64,000 nucleotides of DNA from JAJDXO01 sp965221855 (GTDB lineage Bacteria > Pseudomonadota > Alphaproteobacteria > Rhodospirillales > UBA2165): the NCBI GenBank assembly GCA_965221855.1, contig CBDCSV010000010.1, forward strand, positions 186,001-250,000, written 5' to 3'. The translations under genes and the position numbers were made by a program. Positions 16,938 to 25,543 of the stretch are shown here, in pieces (position 1 is the stretch's first letter; each line of letters opens with the position of its first letter). The notes under the pieces are model-generated. The model saw nothing but the letters and a program-made list of their open reading frames with translations, ran no database searches and had not been told where the DNA came from.

Positions 16938-18038
16938 TTGAATGAGGCCGGCCTCGCCTCCGGCATCCCGCGCAGCCGCCATTTCTTCCATGGGACAAAC
17001 AACATGCCGACCGTCAGAGAGTACTCAAAATCTTCCGGGTTTTATCGAGACGCCAAGAAGGCCTTCTTTCAACAGAACGACGCCCTGCTCGAGAAGAGCC
17101 TGTCGCAAAACAAACTCTATGTGAGTCAGCCGCACCGGGTCCGATGCAAGATTTGCGAGGCGGACTTGGGGTCCGACCCGGATTTCAGCTCCCACGGCAT
17201 TTCGTACGTATTCTGCGGGGATTGCGGTCACTTGAACGGGATGCACGACGATACCAAGGAATTTGCAAACCAATTGTATGTCGCCGGGGCGGGGGAGGAA
17301 TACGCCAAGAATTACATCGACGACGATTACGAGAACAGGACCAGGAACATTTATCTTCCCAAACTGGATTTTCTGATCAAGAACCTGCCGTCGAATGAAT
17401 TCTCGGTGCTCGATGTCGGCTGCGGCGCCGGTTATTTCGTGATGGCATGCAGGCTTCGGAATATTGAAGCACGGGGACTGGACGTCGGTGAGTCCATGGT
17501 CAATTTCGGAAATCGGCAAATCGGGCATTTGACCGGCGAAGATGACGCTCCCCTTAAGTCGGTCAGCGAACAATCGCTCATCGAGGCGTTGGGGTCGACG
17601 GATATGGAGGTGGTTTCGGCCATCGGAGTCATCGAGCACCTGCACGACCCGAGATCGTTTTTCGATGCGTTCAAATCGTGCGGCGCCAAATACCTTTTTT
17701 ATTCGGTTCCCATGTTCTCTCTGTCGGTGGCGCTCGAGAACGTGTTCAAAGAGGTCTTTCCGCGGCAGCTGTCGGGCGCCCACACGCACCTGTTTTCCGA
17801 GTCGTCCATCGTCAGAATGAACGAATTGCTCGGCACGCAAGCGGTCGCGGAATGGCGGTTTGGGACCGATATCACGGACCTGCTGAGAGCGACGACGACG
17901 ATGCTCGCCAAGAATGGCGGTTCTGAAAAGCTGATCGACTACGTTTCGACCGGGTTGGGCGAAAACGTGGATGGTCTTCAGGCGGTGCTGGACGAGGCGC
18001 ACTTTTGTTCCGAGATTCATTGCGTCGTTTCCAAATAA
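16938..18038 (+). CDS. Class I SAM methyltransferase with N-terminal Cys4 zinc-ribbon-like motif
   Basis: A methyltransferase of the glycan/sugar C-methyltransferase kind: two CxxC pairs (CKICEADLG and FCGDCGHLNG, about residues 70-95) are followed by a Rossmann SAM domain with VLDVGCGAGYFVMACR (about 154-169) and VVSAIGVIEHLHDPRSF. This arrangement is typical of enzymes acting on nucleotide sugars or cell-surface glycans. The true start may be ATG 17004 (MPTVREYSK), since the first 22 residues look non-conserved. It directly precedes IS256 copy 2. With the TylF-like gene it forms a small cell-surface or secondary-metabolite methylation island. Confidence 0.75.
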   Translation: MNEAGLASGIPRSRHFFHGTNNMPTVREYSKSSGFYRDAKKAFFQQNDALLEKSLSQNKLYVSQPHRVRCKICEADLGSDPDFSSHGISYVFCGDCGHLNGMHDDTKEFANQLYVAGAGEEYAKNYIDDDYENRTRNIYLPKLDFLIKNLPSNEFSVLDVGCGAGYFVMACRLRNIEARGLDVGESMVNFGNRQIGHLTGEDDAPLKSVSEQSLIEALGSTDMEVVSAIGVIEHLHDPRSFFDAFKSCGAKYLFYSVPMFSLSVALENVFKEVFPRQLSGAHTHLFSESSIVRMNELLGTQAVAEWRFGTDITDLLRATTTMLAKNGGSEKLIDYVSTGLGENVDGLQAVLDEAHFCSEIHCVVSK

Positions 18039-18061
18039 CCTCGCATTGTTCCCTTTGCGCT

Positions 18062-19341
18062 GGTGACGTAAAAATTTATGTGTCAGTTGGGAATGGGGTA
18101 CTCCCTGTGGTTTACGACAACCGCAAGAAGGAGTACCCCGATGCCACAGCAAGCTGTAACGATTGAGAACCTACCACAAGCCTTTGAGGTGGTGAAGGAG
18201 ATGCAAGCAGGCGGATTGGACTGGGGCGAGGGTTATCGCCCGCTTGGCCGCCAGGCGCTGGCCGAGATCATCGAGGGCCGGATGGCCGAGGCGGTGGATC
18301 GCTGGCTCGACGGCCTCGATGGCAGCGCTATGCGCGACCGGCGCAACGGCACCTACCGGCGCCGCCTGCTCAGCGAGCTCGGCGACATCGAGCTCAACGT
18401 GCCGCGCACCCGGCACTTCTGCCCGACCGAGGTTCTGAAGAGCTACGCAAGGCGCGCTCCAGAGATCGACCGCGCCATCCTGGCCGGCTTCGTGCTGGGG
18501 CTCTCGACCCGCAAGGTCGGCGAGGTCCTGCTTGCCCTGCTCGGGCGTCCGGTCTCGGCCGCGACGGTGAGCCGGGTCGCCAAGACCCTCGATCTGTCGG
18601 TCGCCGCATTCCACCGCCGGCCGCTGAAGAACGCCTACAAGGCGCTGATGCTCGACGGCGTGGTGCTGGCCTGCAAGACCGGCGCCGGCGCGCTCAGGAG
18701 GCCGGTCCTGGTGGCGCTGGGCATACGGCACGACGGCAAGAAGGAGATTATCGACTTCCAACTCGCCGCCAGCGAGAGCGCCGCGGAGTGGGAGCGCTTC
18801 CTCACCGCGTTGCACCGCCGCGGCCTCACCGGCGAGGGCCTTGAGATGATCTGCGTTGATGGCGGCCAAGGCCTGCTCGCCGCCTTGCCGATCGTCTATC
18901 ACGGCATCCCCGTTCAGAGGTGCTGGGCGCACAAAATCAGGAACATCCTCAACAAGGTCCGCGTAGCCGACCAGCAGGCCGTCAAGGCCGACGTCCACGC
19001 CGTCATGAATGCCCCCAACCGCCGCAAGGCCGAGACCGCCGCCCGCCGCTTCGCCGACGCCTGGGAAGATACCTACCCCAAGGCCGTCGCCTGCCTGCGC
19101 AACGACCTCGACGACCTGCTCACCTGCTTCCGCTACAAGGACCTCGCCGAGCGAAAGCAGGTCAGGACCACCAATGCCATCGAACGGAGGTTCCGCGAGG
19201 TTCGCAGACGAACCCGGCCCATGGGAACCTTCCAGGATAAAACCTCAATGGACCGCATCCTCTTCGCGGTCTTCATTCACGAAAACAAGTCTCAGGGAAT
19301 CAGTACCCCAGTCTCCCTGACACATAACTCTTGACGTTACC
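18062..19341 (+). mobile_element. IS256-family insertion sequence, copy 2 (1,280 bp, no target duplication)
   Basis: Complete element with ends GGTGACGTAAAAATTTATGT and (inverted right end) GGTAACGTCAAGAGTTATGT, imperfect inverted repeats of about 26 bp. The flanks differ (TTTGCGCT at the left, ATTGCCCA at the right), unlike copies 3 and 4. The missing duplication suggests that a deletion or recombination between IS copies has joined two unrelated flanks here. Confidence 0.88.
18141..19334 (+). CDS. IS256-family (Mutator-type) transposase, copy 2
   Basis: A full 397-aa DDE transposase. Catalytic residues lie in ALMLDGVVLA (Asp), ICVDGGQGLLAALP (Asp) and TNAIERRFREVRRR (Glu); the QRCWAHK motif between the second Asp and the Glu is typical of the family. 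ATG 18141 is chosen because AAGAAGGAG precedes it at proper spacing; the frame is open to 18078 but without a ribosome site. It differs from copies 3 and 4 by one visible residue near the C-terminus (GTFQDKTS against GTFKDKTS). Confidence 0.92.
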   Translation: MPQQAVTIENLPQAFEVVKEMQAGGLDWGEGYRPLGRQALAEIIEGRMAEAVDRWLDGLDGSAMRDRRNGTYRRRLLSELGDIELNVPRTRHFCPTEVLKSYARRAPEIDRAILAGFVLGLSTRKVGEVLLALLGRPVSAATVSRVAKTLDLSVAAFHRRPLKNAYKALMLDGVVLACKTGAGALRRPVLVALGIRHDGKKEIIDFQLAASESAAEWERFLTALHRRGLTGEGLEMICVDGGQGLLAALPIVYHGIPVQRCWAHKIRNILNKVRVADQQAVKADVHAVMNAPNRRKAETAARRFADAWEDTYPKAVACLRNDLDDLLTCFRYKDLAERKQVRTTNAIERRFREVRRRTRPMGTFQDKTSMDRILFAVFIHENKSQGISTPVSLTHNS

Positions 19342-19347
19342 ATTGCC

Positions 19348-19543
19348 CAGGGCAATCGCTTTTGGGGCCGTCGTGCCCGGCCGCAGGTCTGTTACACCCC
19401 GAAAGGACCTTGAAACAGCCATGACATGTCCCGCATCGTGCGCTCTCGAAGTGAACATAGCGTGAATTGCCGTCATCTACCCCACCGAAGCGGGGGCAGG
19501 CGACGGCAGATTGGCATCGAAATCTTCAAAAGCGATTCCCCTG
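19348..19543. mobile_element. 196-bp MITE, copy 2
   Basis: The sequence appears identical to 6588-6783, including both CAGGG-type ends. The right flank (CCCGTGCCGC) is not duplicated at the left, where only six bases (ATTGCC) separate it from the right end of IS256 copy 2; the original left flank has been lost. It reaches to within a few bases of the crotonase coding region. Confidence 0.8.
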
Positions 19544-19546
19544 CCC

Positions 19547-20416
19547 GTGCCGCTTGAACGCAGCTACAACGAAATTCTGTTCGAGGTGAAGGACGACGTC
19601 GCCTGGATCACCATCAACCGCCCGGAGGTGATGAACGCCTTCCGCGAGCAGACCCTGGACGAGCTCATCGATGCGGTGAAGTCGATCCGCGAGGACCAGT
19701 CCATCGTCGCCGGCGTCATCACCGGCGCGGGCGACAAGGCGTTCTCCGCCGGCGGCGACTTCCACGCCATGATGAAGCTCAACCGCGCCAACGCGATGCA
19801 CTGGAACGACCGGATGCTCGGACTCGCCATGACAATTCGCGGCGCCACGGTGCCGATGATCGCGATGGTTCACGGCTACTGCATGGGCGGCGGCCACGAA
19901 CTGGCGCTTTGGTGCGACCTGGTGATCTCGGCCGATGACGGCATTTTCGGTCAAACCGGCGCCAGGGTCGGCGCCTGCCCGACCGTTGGCGCCACCCAGT
20001 ATATTCCGCGCCTTATCGGCGACCGGCTGGCCAAGGAAATGATATTCCTCTGCCGGCGGTTCAGCGCCGAGGAGGCCGTCAAGATCGGCTTCATCAACAA
20101 GGTCGTACCCAAAGCCAAGCTTCGGGAGGAGACGGAGGCCTGGTGCCGGCAGATCAAGGGCTATTCGGGCCAGACTCTGCGGGCAACCAAGAAGTCCCTC
20201 AACTTCGAATCCGACGAGTTGTATGCGTCCTGGCAGCAGGGCATGGAACTGCTGGCCGAGATCTGGGGCTCCGAGGAGTCCCTCGAAGGCATGAACGCGT
20301 TCCTGGAAAAACGGCCGGCCGACTTTCACCAATTCCGGCTGCGGCGGAAGGAGAAGGTGGACACCTATCTGGATGATCTGGCCAATGACCGCAATATGGC
20401 GCCGCCCAAGGGCTGA
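19547..20416 (+). CDS. Enoyl-CoA hydratase/isomerase family (crotonase) protein
   Basis: A crotonase-fold acyl-CoA enzyme. The oxyanion-hole motifs are AFSAGGDFHAM and GYCMGGGHELALWCDL. The sequence GACPTVGATQYIPRLIG and the long C-terminus recall ring-opening hydrolases such as BadI/MenB relatives, but the reaction is not certain. The start is unclear: GTG 19547 (VPLERSYNEI) is the first start outside the MITE, while a TTG at 19511 inside the MITE would add MASKSSKAIPLP. Its native 5' region was destroyed by the MITE/IS256 pair. It lies 3 bases before a CoA-transferase gene and is surely co-transcribed with it. Confidence 0.82.
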   Translation: MPLERSYNEILFEVKDDVAWITINRPEVMNAFREQTLDELIDAVKSIREDQSIVAGVITGAGDKAFSAGGDFHAMMKLNRANAMHWNDRMLGLAMTIRGATVPMIAMVHGYCMGGGHELALWCDLVISADDGIFGQTGARVGACPTVGATQYIPRLIGDRLAKEMIFLCRRFSAEEAVKIGFINKVVPKAKLREETEAWCRQIKGYSGQTLRATKKSLNFESDELYASWQQGMELLAEIWGSEESLEGMNAFLEKRPADFHQFRLRRKEKVDTYLDDLANDRNMAPPKG

Positions 20417-20419
20417 TCC

Positions 20420-21622
20420 GTGAACTCGGATGTCAAGGGTGCGCTCCATGGCATCCGGGTGATCGACCTCACCCGGATACTCGCCGGGCCGTTCTGCACC
20501 ATGAATTTGGGCGACATGGGCGCCGGGATCATCAAAATCGAGCAGCCCGACCGGGGCGACGATACCCGTGCCTGGGGCCCTCCCTTCGCCGGCGATGAAG
20601 CGGCCTATTTCCTGGGTATCAACCGCAACAAGCGGAGCGTGACCCTCAATCTGAAAGACGAGCGCGGCAGGGAAATCCTGCGCAAACTGCTCGCCGGCGC
20701 CGACGTCTTGATCGAAAACTTCAAGCCCGGCCAGTTGGACGGCTGGGGCTTCACCCGCGCGTGGATGGAGGAGAACGCGCCGCAGGTGGTGCACTGTTCG
20801 ATCACCGGCTACGGCGACAAGGGGCCCAAGGGCGGCATGCCGGGCTACGACTTCCTGCTGCAAGCGGAAAGCGGACTCATGAGCATCACCGGCGAGAAGG
20901 ACGGCGGCCCGACCAAGCTCGGCGTCGCCATCGTCGATGTGTGCACCGGCCAATACGCGGCGATGACGATTCTTGCCGCCCTTCAGGCGCGTCACCGCAC
21001 CGGCAAGGGGCAAAGGATCGATCTGTCGCTGTTCAACACCTCGCTCTCCATGCTGATCAACGTGGCGTCCAACCATCTGATCGGCGGCGGCCGGCCGGGC
21101 CGGTTCGGCAACGGCCACCCGAACGTCGTGCCATACGCCGACTATCCCTGCGCCGAGGGGAACATCGCGCTGGCGGTCGGCAACGACCTTCAGTTCGAGA
21201 AGTTCGCGGGACTGCTCGGACATCTCGAGTGGGCTGCGGACGAGCGGTTCAAGACCAACGCGGGGCGGATTACGAACCGCGAGAAGCTGGAGCCCCTCAT
21301 CATCGAGGCGCTCACGGCAAGGTCCGCCGAGGACTGGATCGCTCTGTTCGAGGCCGAGGGCATTCCATGTTCGAAGGTCAATGCCGTCGACGAGTCATTG
21401 GCGAGCGCCCAGGCAATCGCCAACGGCATGGTCGTGGAGATGGATCACCCGACGGCGGGACCGATCCGCGCCCTGGGAATCCCGTACGGATTCTCAGATA
21501 CGCCGGCCGCGGTGCAGTCGCCGCCGCCGGTTCTGGGCGCCGATACGGACGATGTCCTGGCCGAATTGGCGGAGTTGAGCGCCGAGGAGATCGCCCTGCT
21601 TCGAGAAGACGGCGTCGTCTAA
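20420..21622 (+). CDS. CaiB/BaiF family (class III) CoA-transferase
   Basis: Formyl-CoA transferase-type enzyme moving CoA between carboxylic acids. The N-terminus LHGIRVIDLTRILAGPFCTMNLGDMGA and the motif PGYDFLLQAESGLMSITG, with the nucleophilic Asp, are canonical. The length of 400 aa is normal. The start is GTG, three bases after the crotonase stop, so both act in one acyl-CoA pathway. The 3' end overlaps the convergent oxidoreductase gene by four bases. Confidence 0.9.
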   Translation: MNSDVKGALHGIRVIDLTRILAGPFCTMNLGDMGAGIIKIEQPDRGDDTRAWGPPFAGDEAAYFLGINRNKRSVTLNLKDERGREILRKLLAGADVLIENFKPGQLDGWGFTRAWMEENAPQVVHCSITGYGDKGPKGGMPGYDFLLQAESGLMSITGEKDGGPTKLGVAIVDVCTGQYAAMTILAALQARHRTGKGQRIDLSLFNTSLSMLINVASNHLIGGGRPGRFGNGHPNVVPYADYPCAEGNIALAVGNDLQFEKFAGLLGHLEWAADERFKTNAGRITNREKLEPLIIEALTARSAEDWIALFEAEGIPCSKVNAVDESLASAQAIANGMVVEMDHPTAGPIRALGIPYGFSDTPAAVQSPPPVLGADTDDVLAELAELSAEEIALLREDGVV

Positions 21623-22548
21623 CGCACGACGAGGACGATCTTCCCCCGGACGTGCCCGGTGGCGCTCAGTTCATGAGCGGCGCGGATTTCCGATAGGGGC
21701 ATTTCCCGGATTTCAGGCGGTCTGATCGCGCCGTCCGAATAAAGTTCGGCGATCCGGCGCATATATTTGCCGTCCCGCGACACATTCGGATGCAGGACCT
21801 CGATGTCGTCCCGGCCCACCTCGGCGTCCGCCGGCGGCGGCGAGTTCCACGCCAGCCGTCCGCCGGATTTCAGTACGCCATACGACCGCACCTGAACCTC
21901 GCCGCCGATCAGGTCATAGACCGCGTCGACGTCCGATACCGCTTCGGTGAAATCCACTTCGTTGTAATCGATCACCTCGTCGGCCCCGAGGCTCTCGAGG
22001 TAATCATGGTTCCGGCCGCTCGCGGTGGTGATGACATGTGCGCCGATATGGTGCGCAAACTGAACGGCGAAATTGCCCACGCCGCCCGCACCGCCCTGGA
22101 TCAGGATGGTTTCGCCTTTTTTCAGCTCGAGATACTCCTCGATGGAAATCATGGCCGTAAGGCCGGTCAGTGCGAGGGCCGCGGCTTCGGCGTGAGACAT
22201 GGCGCCGGGCTTCCTGCCGCAGAGATCGGCGCGGACTGCCAAGCGTTCGGCATAGCATCCTTCCTGACCGGTGTCGGTAACCCCGAATACGGCATCCCCG
22301 ACCGACAGGCCGGACACCCCGTCGCCCAGTTCGGCGACGATGCCGGAGAAATCCCGGCCCAGAATGTGAGGGAACGCGGCCTTGACGGCGTCCCGGCGGC
22401 GGCCTTCGCGGACCTTCCAGTCCGCCGGATTCACGGTCGCCCGGTGAATGTCCACCAGCACCTGCCCGGCGGCGGGCACGGGATCGTCGGTTTCCTCAAA
22501 ATCCAGAACCTCGGCGCCGCCGTAGTCCTTCATCAAGACAGCTTTCAT
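21619..22548 (-). CDS. Zinc-free MDR-family NAD(P)H:quinone oxidoreductase-like protein
   Basis: A medium-chain reductase of 309 aa related to quinone oxidoreductases. The N-terminal GroES-like domain starts MKAVLMKDYGGAEVL and the NADP site is ILIQGGAGGVGNFAVQFAHH. The catalytic-zinc Cys/His and structural Cys4 loop of alcohol dehydrogenases are absent, which supports the zinc-free class. It is the last gene on the reverse strand after the ABC/isomerase operon, separated from the TIM-barrel isomerase gene by 107 bases. Confidence 0.83.
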   Translation of the reverse strand: MKAVLMKDYGGAEVLDFEETDDPVPAAGQVLVDIHRATVNPADWKVREGRRRDAVKAAFPHILGRDFSGIVAELGDGVSGLSVGDAVFGVTDTGQEGCYAERLAVRADLCGRKPGAMSHAEAAALALTGLTAMISIEEYLELKKGETILIQGGAGGVGNFAVQFAHHIGAHVITTASGRNHDYLESLGADEVIDYNEVDFTEAVSDVDAVYDLIGGEVQVRSYGVLKSGGRLAWNSPPPADAEVGRDDIEVLHPNVSRDGKYMRRIAELYSDGAIRPPEIREMPLSEIRAAHELSATGHVRGKIVLVVR

Positions 22549-22655
22549 GCGCTTTACCTAACCGACGATCGAGTTACGGCCGCGGGGCCCGCCGTTCCCG
22601 GCATGTGCGTAGTCCATGGGTCTCTCCCTCCCCAATGTCCTTCAGCGGCAGGCAA

Positions 22656-23441
22656 TCATGCCGCCAGGGTTTTCATCCATTCGAGCGACTCCAGTGTCGG
22701 CACCGTCGGCATGTATTCCAGCGCCACCCACTTGTCGTACCCCAGTTCATCCAGATCCTTTAGAAAAGTGCCGTAGTCGATCTCGCCGGTTCCCGGTTCG
22801 CCGCGGCCAGGCGTATCGGCAATCTGAATGTTGCCGATCAGGTCCAGATGTTCGCGAATGACCGCGATCATGTCCGGCTCCGTCGTGTACATGTGATAAA
22901 CGTCGTACTCGATACCGATATTGGGATGACCGACGGTGTCTATAACCTCCATGATCTCGGCGGTATCGCGAAGAATGGATTTGGGCCGGATATCGGGATT
23001 GAGCGCTTCGATCAGGACCGGCACGCCGATATCCCCCATGGCGTCGCCGACCGCCGGCAGATTTTCCTTGAAGACCTCGATCGCCTCCGCACGGGAAACC
23101 CCCTCGGGCGGCATGTAGGCCGGAATGACGAAGCCGGTGGGCTTGAGCGCCGAGGCGTATTTGACCCCGGCCGCCAGATTTTCCCTGAAAGCCTCCTGCC
23201 TGCCGGGCGCCGCCATCACCAGCGGCCCCATTTGGATACCTTCGCCGACGGCGATATTGATCACCGACATATCCTGCTCGTGGGCATCCATTTCGCGCCG
23301 GATGGCATCCAGATCCAGGTCATAGATGAAAAGGAATTCGATCGCCTTGAACCCGGCCGCCGCCGCCGCGCCGATGCGCGCGATGGGGTCTTCCTCCTCG
23401 GTAAACATCATCCCGAGGTTGGCGGAATATTTGAGTGTCAT
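22656..23441 (-). CDS. Hydroxypyruvate isomerase-like TIM-barrel protein (AP endonuclease 2 fold)
   Basis: A 261-aa sugar-phosphate isomerase/epimerase-like barrel, closest in outline to Hyi. Likely metal ligands are the Glu in PVLIEALNP, Asp-His in IEYDVYHMYTT, and the Glu near the end in VALEYMPT. ADTPGRGEPGTGEIDY is the characteristic Hyi-like motif. It probably isomerises or epimerises a small hydroxy-keto acid. It follows the ABC transporter genes on the same strand, suggesting the imported compound or a product is its substrate. Confidence 0.82.
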   Translation of the reverse strand: MTLKYSANLGMMFTEEEDPIARIGAAAAAGFKAIEFLFIYDLDLDAIRREMDAHEQDMSVINIAVGEGIQMGPLVMAAPGRQEAFRENLAAGVKYASALKPTGFVIPAYMPPEGVSRAEAIEVFKENLPAVGDAMGDIGVPVLIEALNPDIRPKSILRDTAEIMEVIDTVGHPNIGIEYDVYHMYTTEPDMIAVIREHLDLIGNIQIADTPGRGEPGTGEIDYGTFLKDLDELGYDKWVALEYMPTVPTLESLEWMKTLAA

Positions 23442-23475
23442 GTGATCCTCGCCGGCAATACGATCTGATTCCGCG

Positions 23476-23886
23476 CTACTTTGCCAAATCTATGGATTTG
23501 ATCCAGTACTTCCGCGAGAGAAATCGAATTTCGTCGGGCGTCACTCTCCGAACGATGACCGCGTCTCCCTCCTCGCCCGACAGCGCGCCCAGTTCCTGAT
23601 AGATCTCCATATGGAAGGCCTCGGCTTTGAAATTCGCCGTGACGAGGATATCTATGGTTTCGGCCCCTTGATCGATACGCGCCTGAACGTCCTCACCGAT
23701 ACGGGATGGACCGGTAATGTACCCATATGCCTGGAATGCGATGACGAAAGCGGCGACCAGGCTGACAAACCGGACGTCCCGGCGGTGATACCACCGCCGG
23801 CGCCTGAAGCCGGTCTCGATGACCACACCCGACTGATATTCGCCCTCGAGAACGTTGCCCTCGGCGTCGGTCTGCGCGCGCGCCAT
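23476..23886 (-). CDS. Small single-pass membrane protein of unknown function
   Basis: I do not recognise this 136-aa protein. A basic stretch (GFRRRRWYHRRDVR) precedes one membrane helix (about residues 38-58, VSLVAAFVIAFQAYGYI), then a soluble domain of about 75 residues with ETIDILVTANFKAEAFHMEIYQEL. The topology is probably N-in with a periplasmic C-domain. It starts one base after the second ABC permease stop and precedes the isomerase gene by 34 bases, so it belongs to the importer operon. An accessory or stabilising subunit of the transporter is an inference only. Confidence 0.65.
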   Translation of the reverse strand: MARAQTDAEGNVLEGEYQSGVVIETGFRRRRWYHRRDVRFVSLVAAFVIAFQAYGYITGPSRIGEDVQARIDQGAETIDILVTANFKAEAFHMEIYQELGALSGEEGDAVIVRRVTPDEIRFLSRKYWIKSIDLAK

Positions 23887-23887
23887 C

Positions 23888-24751
23888 CTAGGTCGGCCTC
23901 CAGACCAGTCCCCAACGCTCCACCGTCCATTTCTCCAGGGGCGCCAGCAGATACTTGTCGGTGGCCATGAAGATGATGGAGATGAAGATCACGCCGAGGA
24001 AGACCTCTTCGATCTTGAACTCGGCGGCGGAGGTGAAGATCATGAACCCGAGGCCGCTGTCACCGCCGATCATCTCGGCCGCGATCAGCGCCCGCCAGCC
24101 GAACCCCATGGACATGCGCATGCCGGTGATGATCGAGGGCATGGCCCCCGGCAGATAGACCTGCTTGATCACATCCCAGCGGCTGCCGCCCATCGTCAGC
24201 ACGCTCTCCTCGTAGACCTTTGCGACCGAACGCACGCCAAGCATGGAGTTGAAGAACATCAGCCAGAAAATGGTGTTCAGCATGATGAACAGCGTGGTCA
24301 CCCAGCCGACGCCGAACCACACGATTGCCAGCGGGATCCAGGCGATGCCCGAGATCGAATTGGCGAACACGCCGACCGGCTCGAGGAATTTGGAGAGCGT
24401 CCGGCTCATCCCGCAAAGAATGCCGAAGGCGATGCCCAGCGGCAGGCCGACGATGGCCGCCAATATCACCCGTCCGATGCTGGAAAACACATGGGTGGTG
24501 ATCAGGCAGCTATTGTCCAGCATGACCAGGGCGACGAATCCGGCGCAATCCTCCTGCAGGAAGAAGATCGCCTCCCAGACATCGCCGATGGGCGGAATGA
24601 ACACCGGCGGCAGCCAATCGAACACCGTATTGGCGTGCCAAATGGCGATCATCACCGCGAACGGGATGGACCCGAGGATAATCTTGCGGAGCCGCTGGCG
24701 CCCGAAGCGCCGCTGGATGGCAATGGAGAGATTTCCGACGGCCGTGGTCAT
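23888..24751 (-). CDS. ABC transporter permease, SsuC/TauC/NrtB type (second permease)
   Basis: An inner-membrane permease of the nitrate/sulfonate/taurine class with about six helices. The EAA-type cytoplasmic loop is seen at SVLTMGGSRWDVIKQVYLPGAMPSIITGM, including the G of the consensus. ATG 24751 is taken because it makes a four-base ATGA overlap with the stop of the upstream permease; an in-frame start at 24769 is possible. Two different permeases in one operon suggest a heterodimeric membrane unit. Confidence 0.87.
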   Translation of the reverse strand: MTTAVGNLSIAIQRRFGRQRLRKIILGSIPFAVMIAIWHANTVFDWLPPVFIPPIGDVWEAIFFLQEDCAGFVALVMLDNSCLITTHVFSSIGRVILAAIVGLPLGIAFGILCGMSRTLSKFLEPVGVFANSISGIAWIPLAIVWFGVGWVTTLFIMLNTIFWLMFFNSMLGVRSVAKVYEESVLTMGGSRWDVIKQVYLPGAMPSIITGMRMSMGFGWRALIAAEMIGGDSGLGFMIFTSAAEFKIEEVFLGVIFISIIFMATDKYLLAPLEKWTVERWGLVWRPT

Positions 24752-25542
24752 CGCTGCACCAGCCCCCATCTCTCGATGGTGTCGGCTTCGATGGGCCGCA
24801 GCAGATAATGATCGAGAATGATCCAGGTCAGTCCGATCATCACCATGCCCAGAATCACCTCGGCGGTCCGGTCGGCGTCCTGGCCGGTGAAAATCATCCA
24901 GCCCAGGCCCTGCCGGCCGGCCAGCATTTCACCGGCGATCACCGCCCGCCACGCAAAGCCGATCGAGAGACGTGATCCCGTCGCGATGTGCGGCATGGCG
25001 CCCGGAAACAGTACGTCTTTCATGATTTGATAGCGGCTTGCGCCCATGGTCCGCGCCGCATTGACGTAGCGGATGGGGATTTCCCGAACGCCCGACAAAA
25101 CGTTGAAGGCGATCGGGAAGAAGCTGGTGTAAAGGATGACGGCAAGGACCGTGGTGTCCGAGTTGCCCCACCAGATCACCACGATCGGAAAGATGGCGAT
25201 GCCCGAGACCGACTGGAAGAAGTTCATCATCGGGTGGAACATATCGGCGACGGTCTTGTTCAAACCGAGCAGCAATCCGAACGGGATACCGGCCGCCAAG
25301 CCGATGGAACTTCCGATGATGAGCCGCACCAGCGTATCGCTGTAGTAGCTGGGCAGCAACCCTTTGACGAGCATGTCCACCGACGACAACGAAACAGCCA
25401 ATGGCGACGGCAGATAGCGCGCCGGATTGGGAATGGTCTCCGAGATGATCGTCCACCCGATGAGGACAACGATCACCAGGATGACCAAGTTCATGGCGTC
25501 GATTTTCAGCAGTTGCTGAAAATGCCACCACAGCCGGTCCAT
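24748..25542 (-). CDS. ABC transporter permease, SsuC/TauC/NrtB type (first permease)
   Basis: 264 aa with about six predicted helices, starting MDRLWWHFQQLLKIDAMNL and then LVILVIVVLIGWTII. The EAA loop reads ARTMGASRYQIMKDVLFPGAMPHIATG. ATG 25542 is used because it lies one base after the ATPase stop; the longer frame to 25665 would overlap that gene. It pairs with the next permease and the ATPase upstream. Confidence 0.88.
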   Translation of the reverse strand: MDRLWWHFQQLLKIDAMNLVILVIVVLIGWTIISETIPNPARYLPSPLAVSLSSVDMLVKGLLPSYYSDTLVRLIIGSSIGLAAGIPFGLLLGLNKTVADMFHPMMNFFQSVSGIAIFPIVVIWWGNSDTTVLAVILYTSFFPIAFNVLSGVREIPIRYVNAARTMGASRYQIMKDVLFPGAMPHIATGSRLSIGFAWRAVIAGEMLAGRQGLGWMIFTGQDADRTAEVILGMVMIGLTWIILDHYLLRPIEADTIERWGLVQR

Positions 25543-25543
25543 G

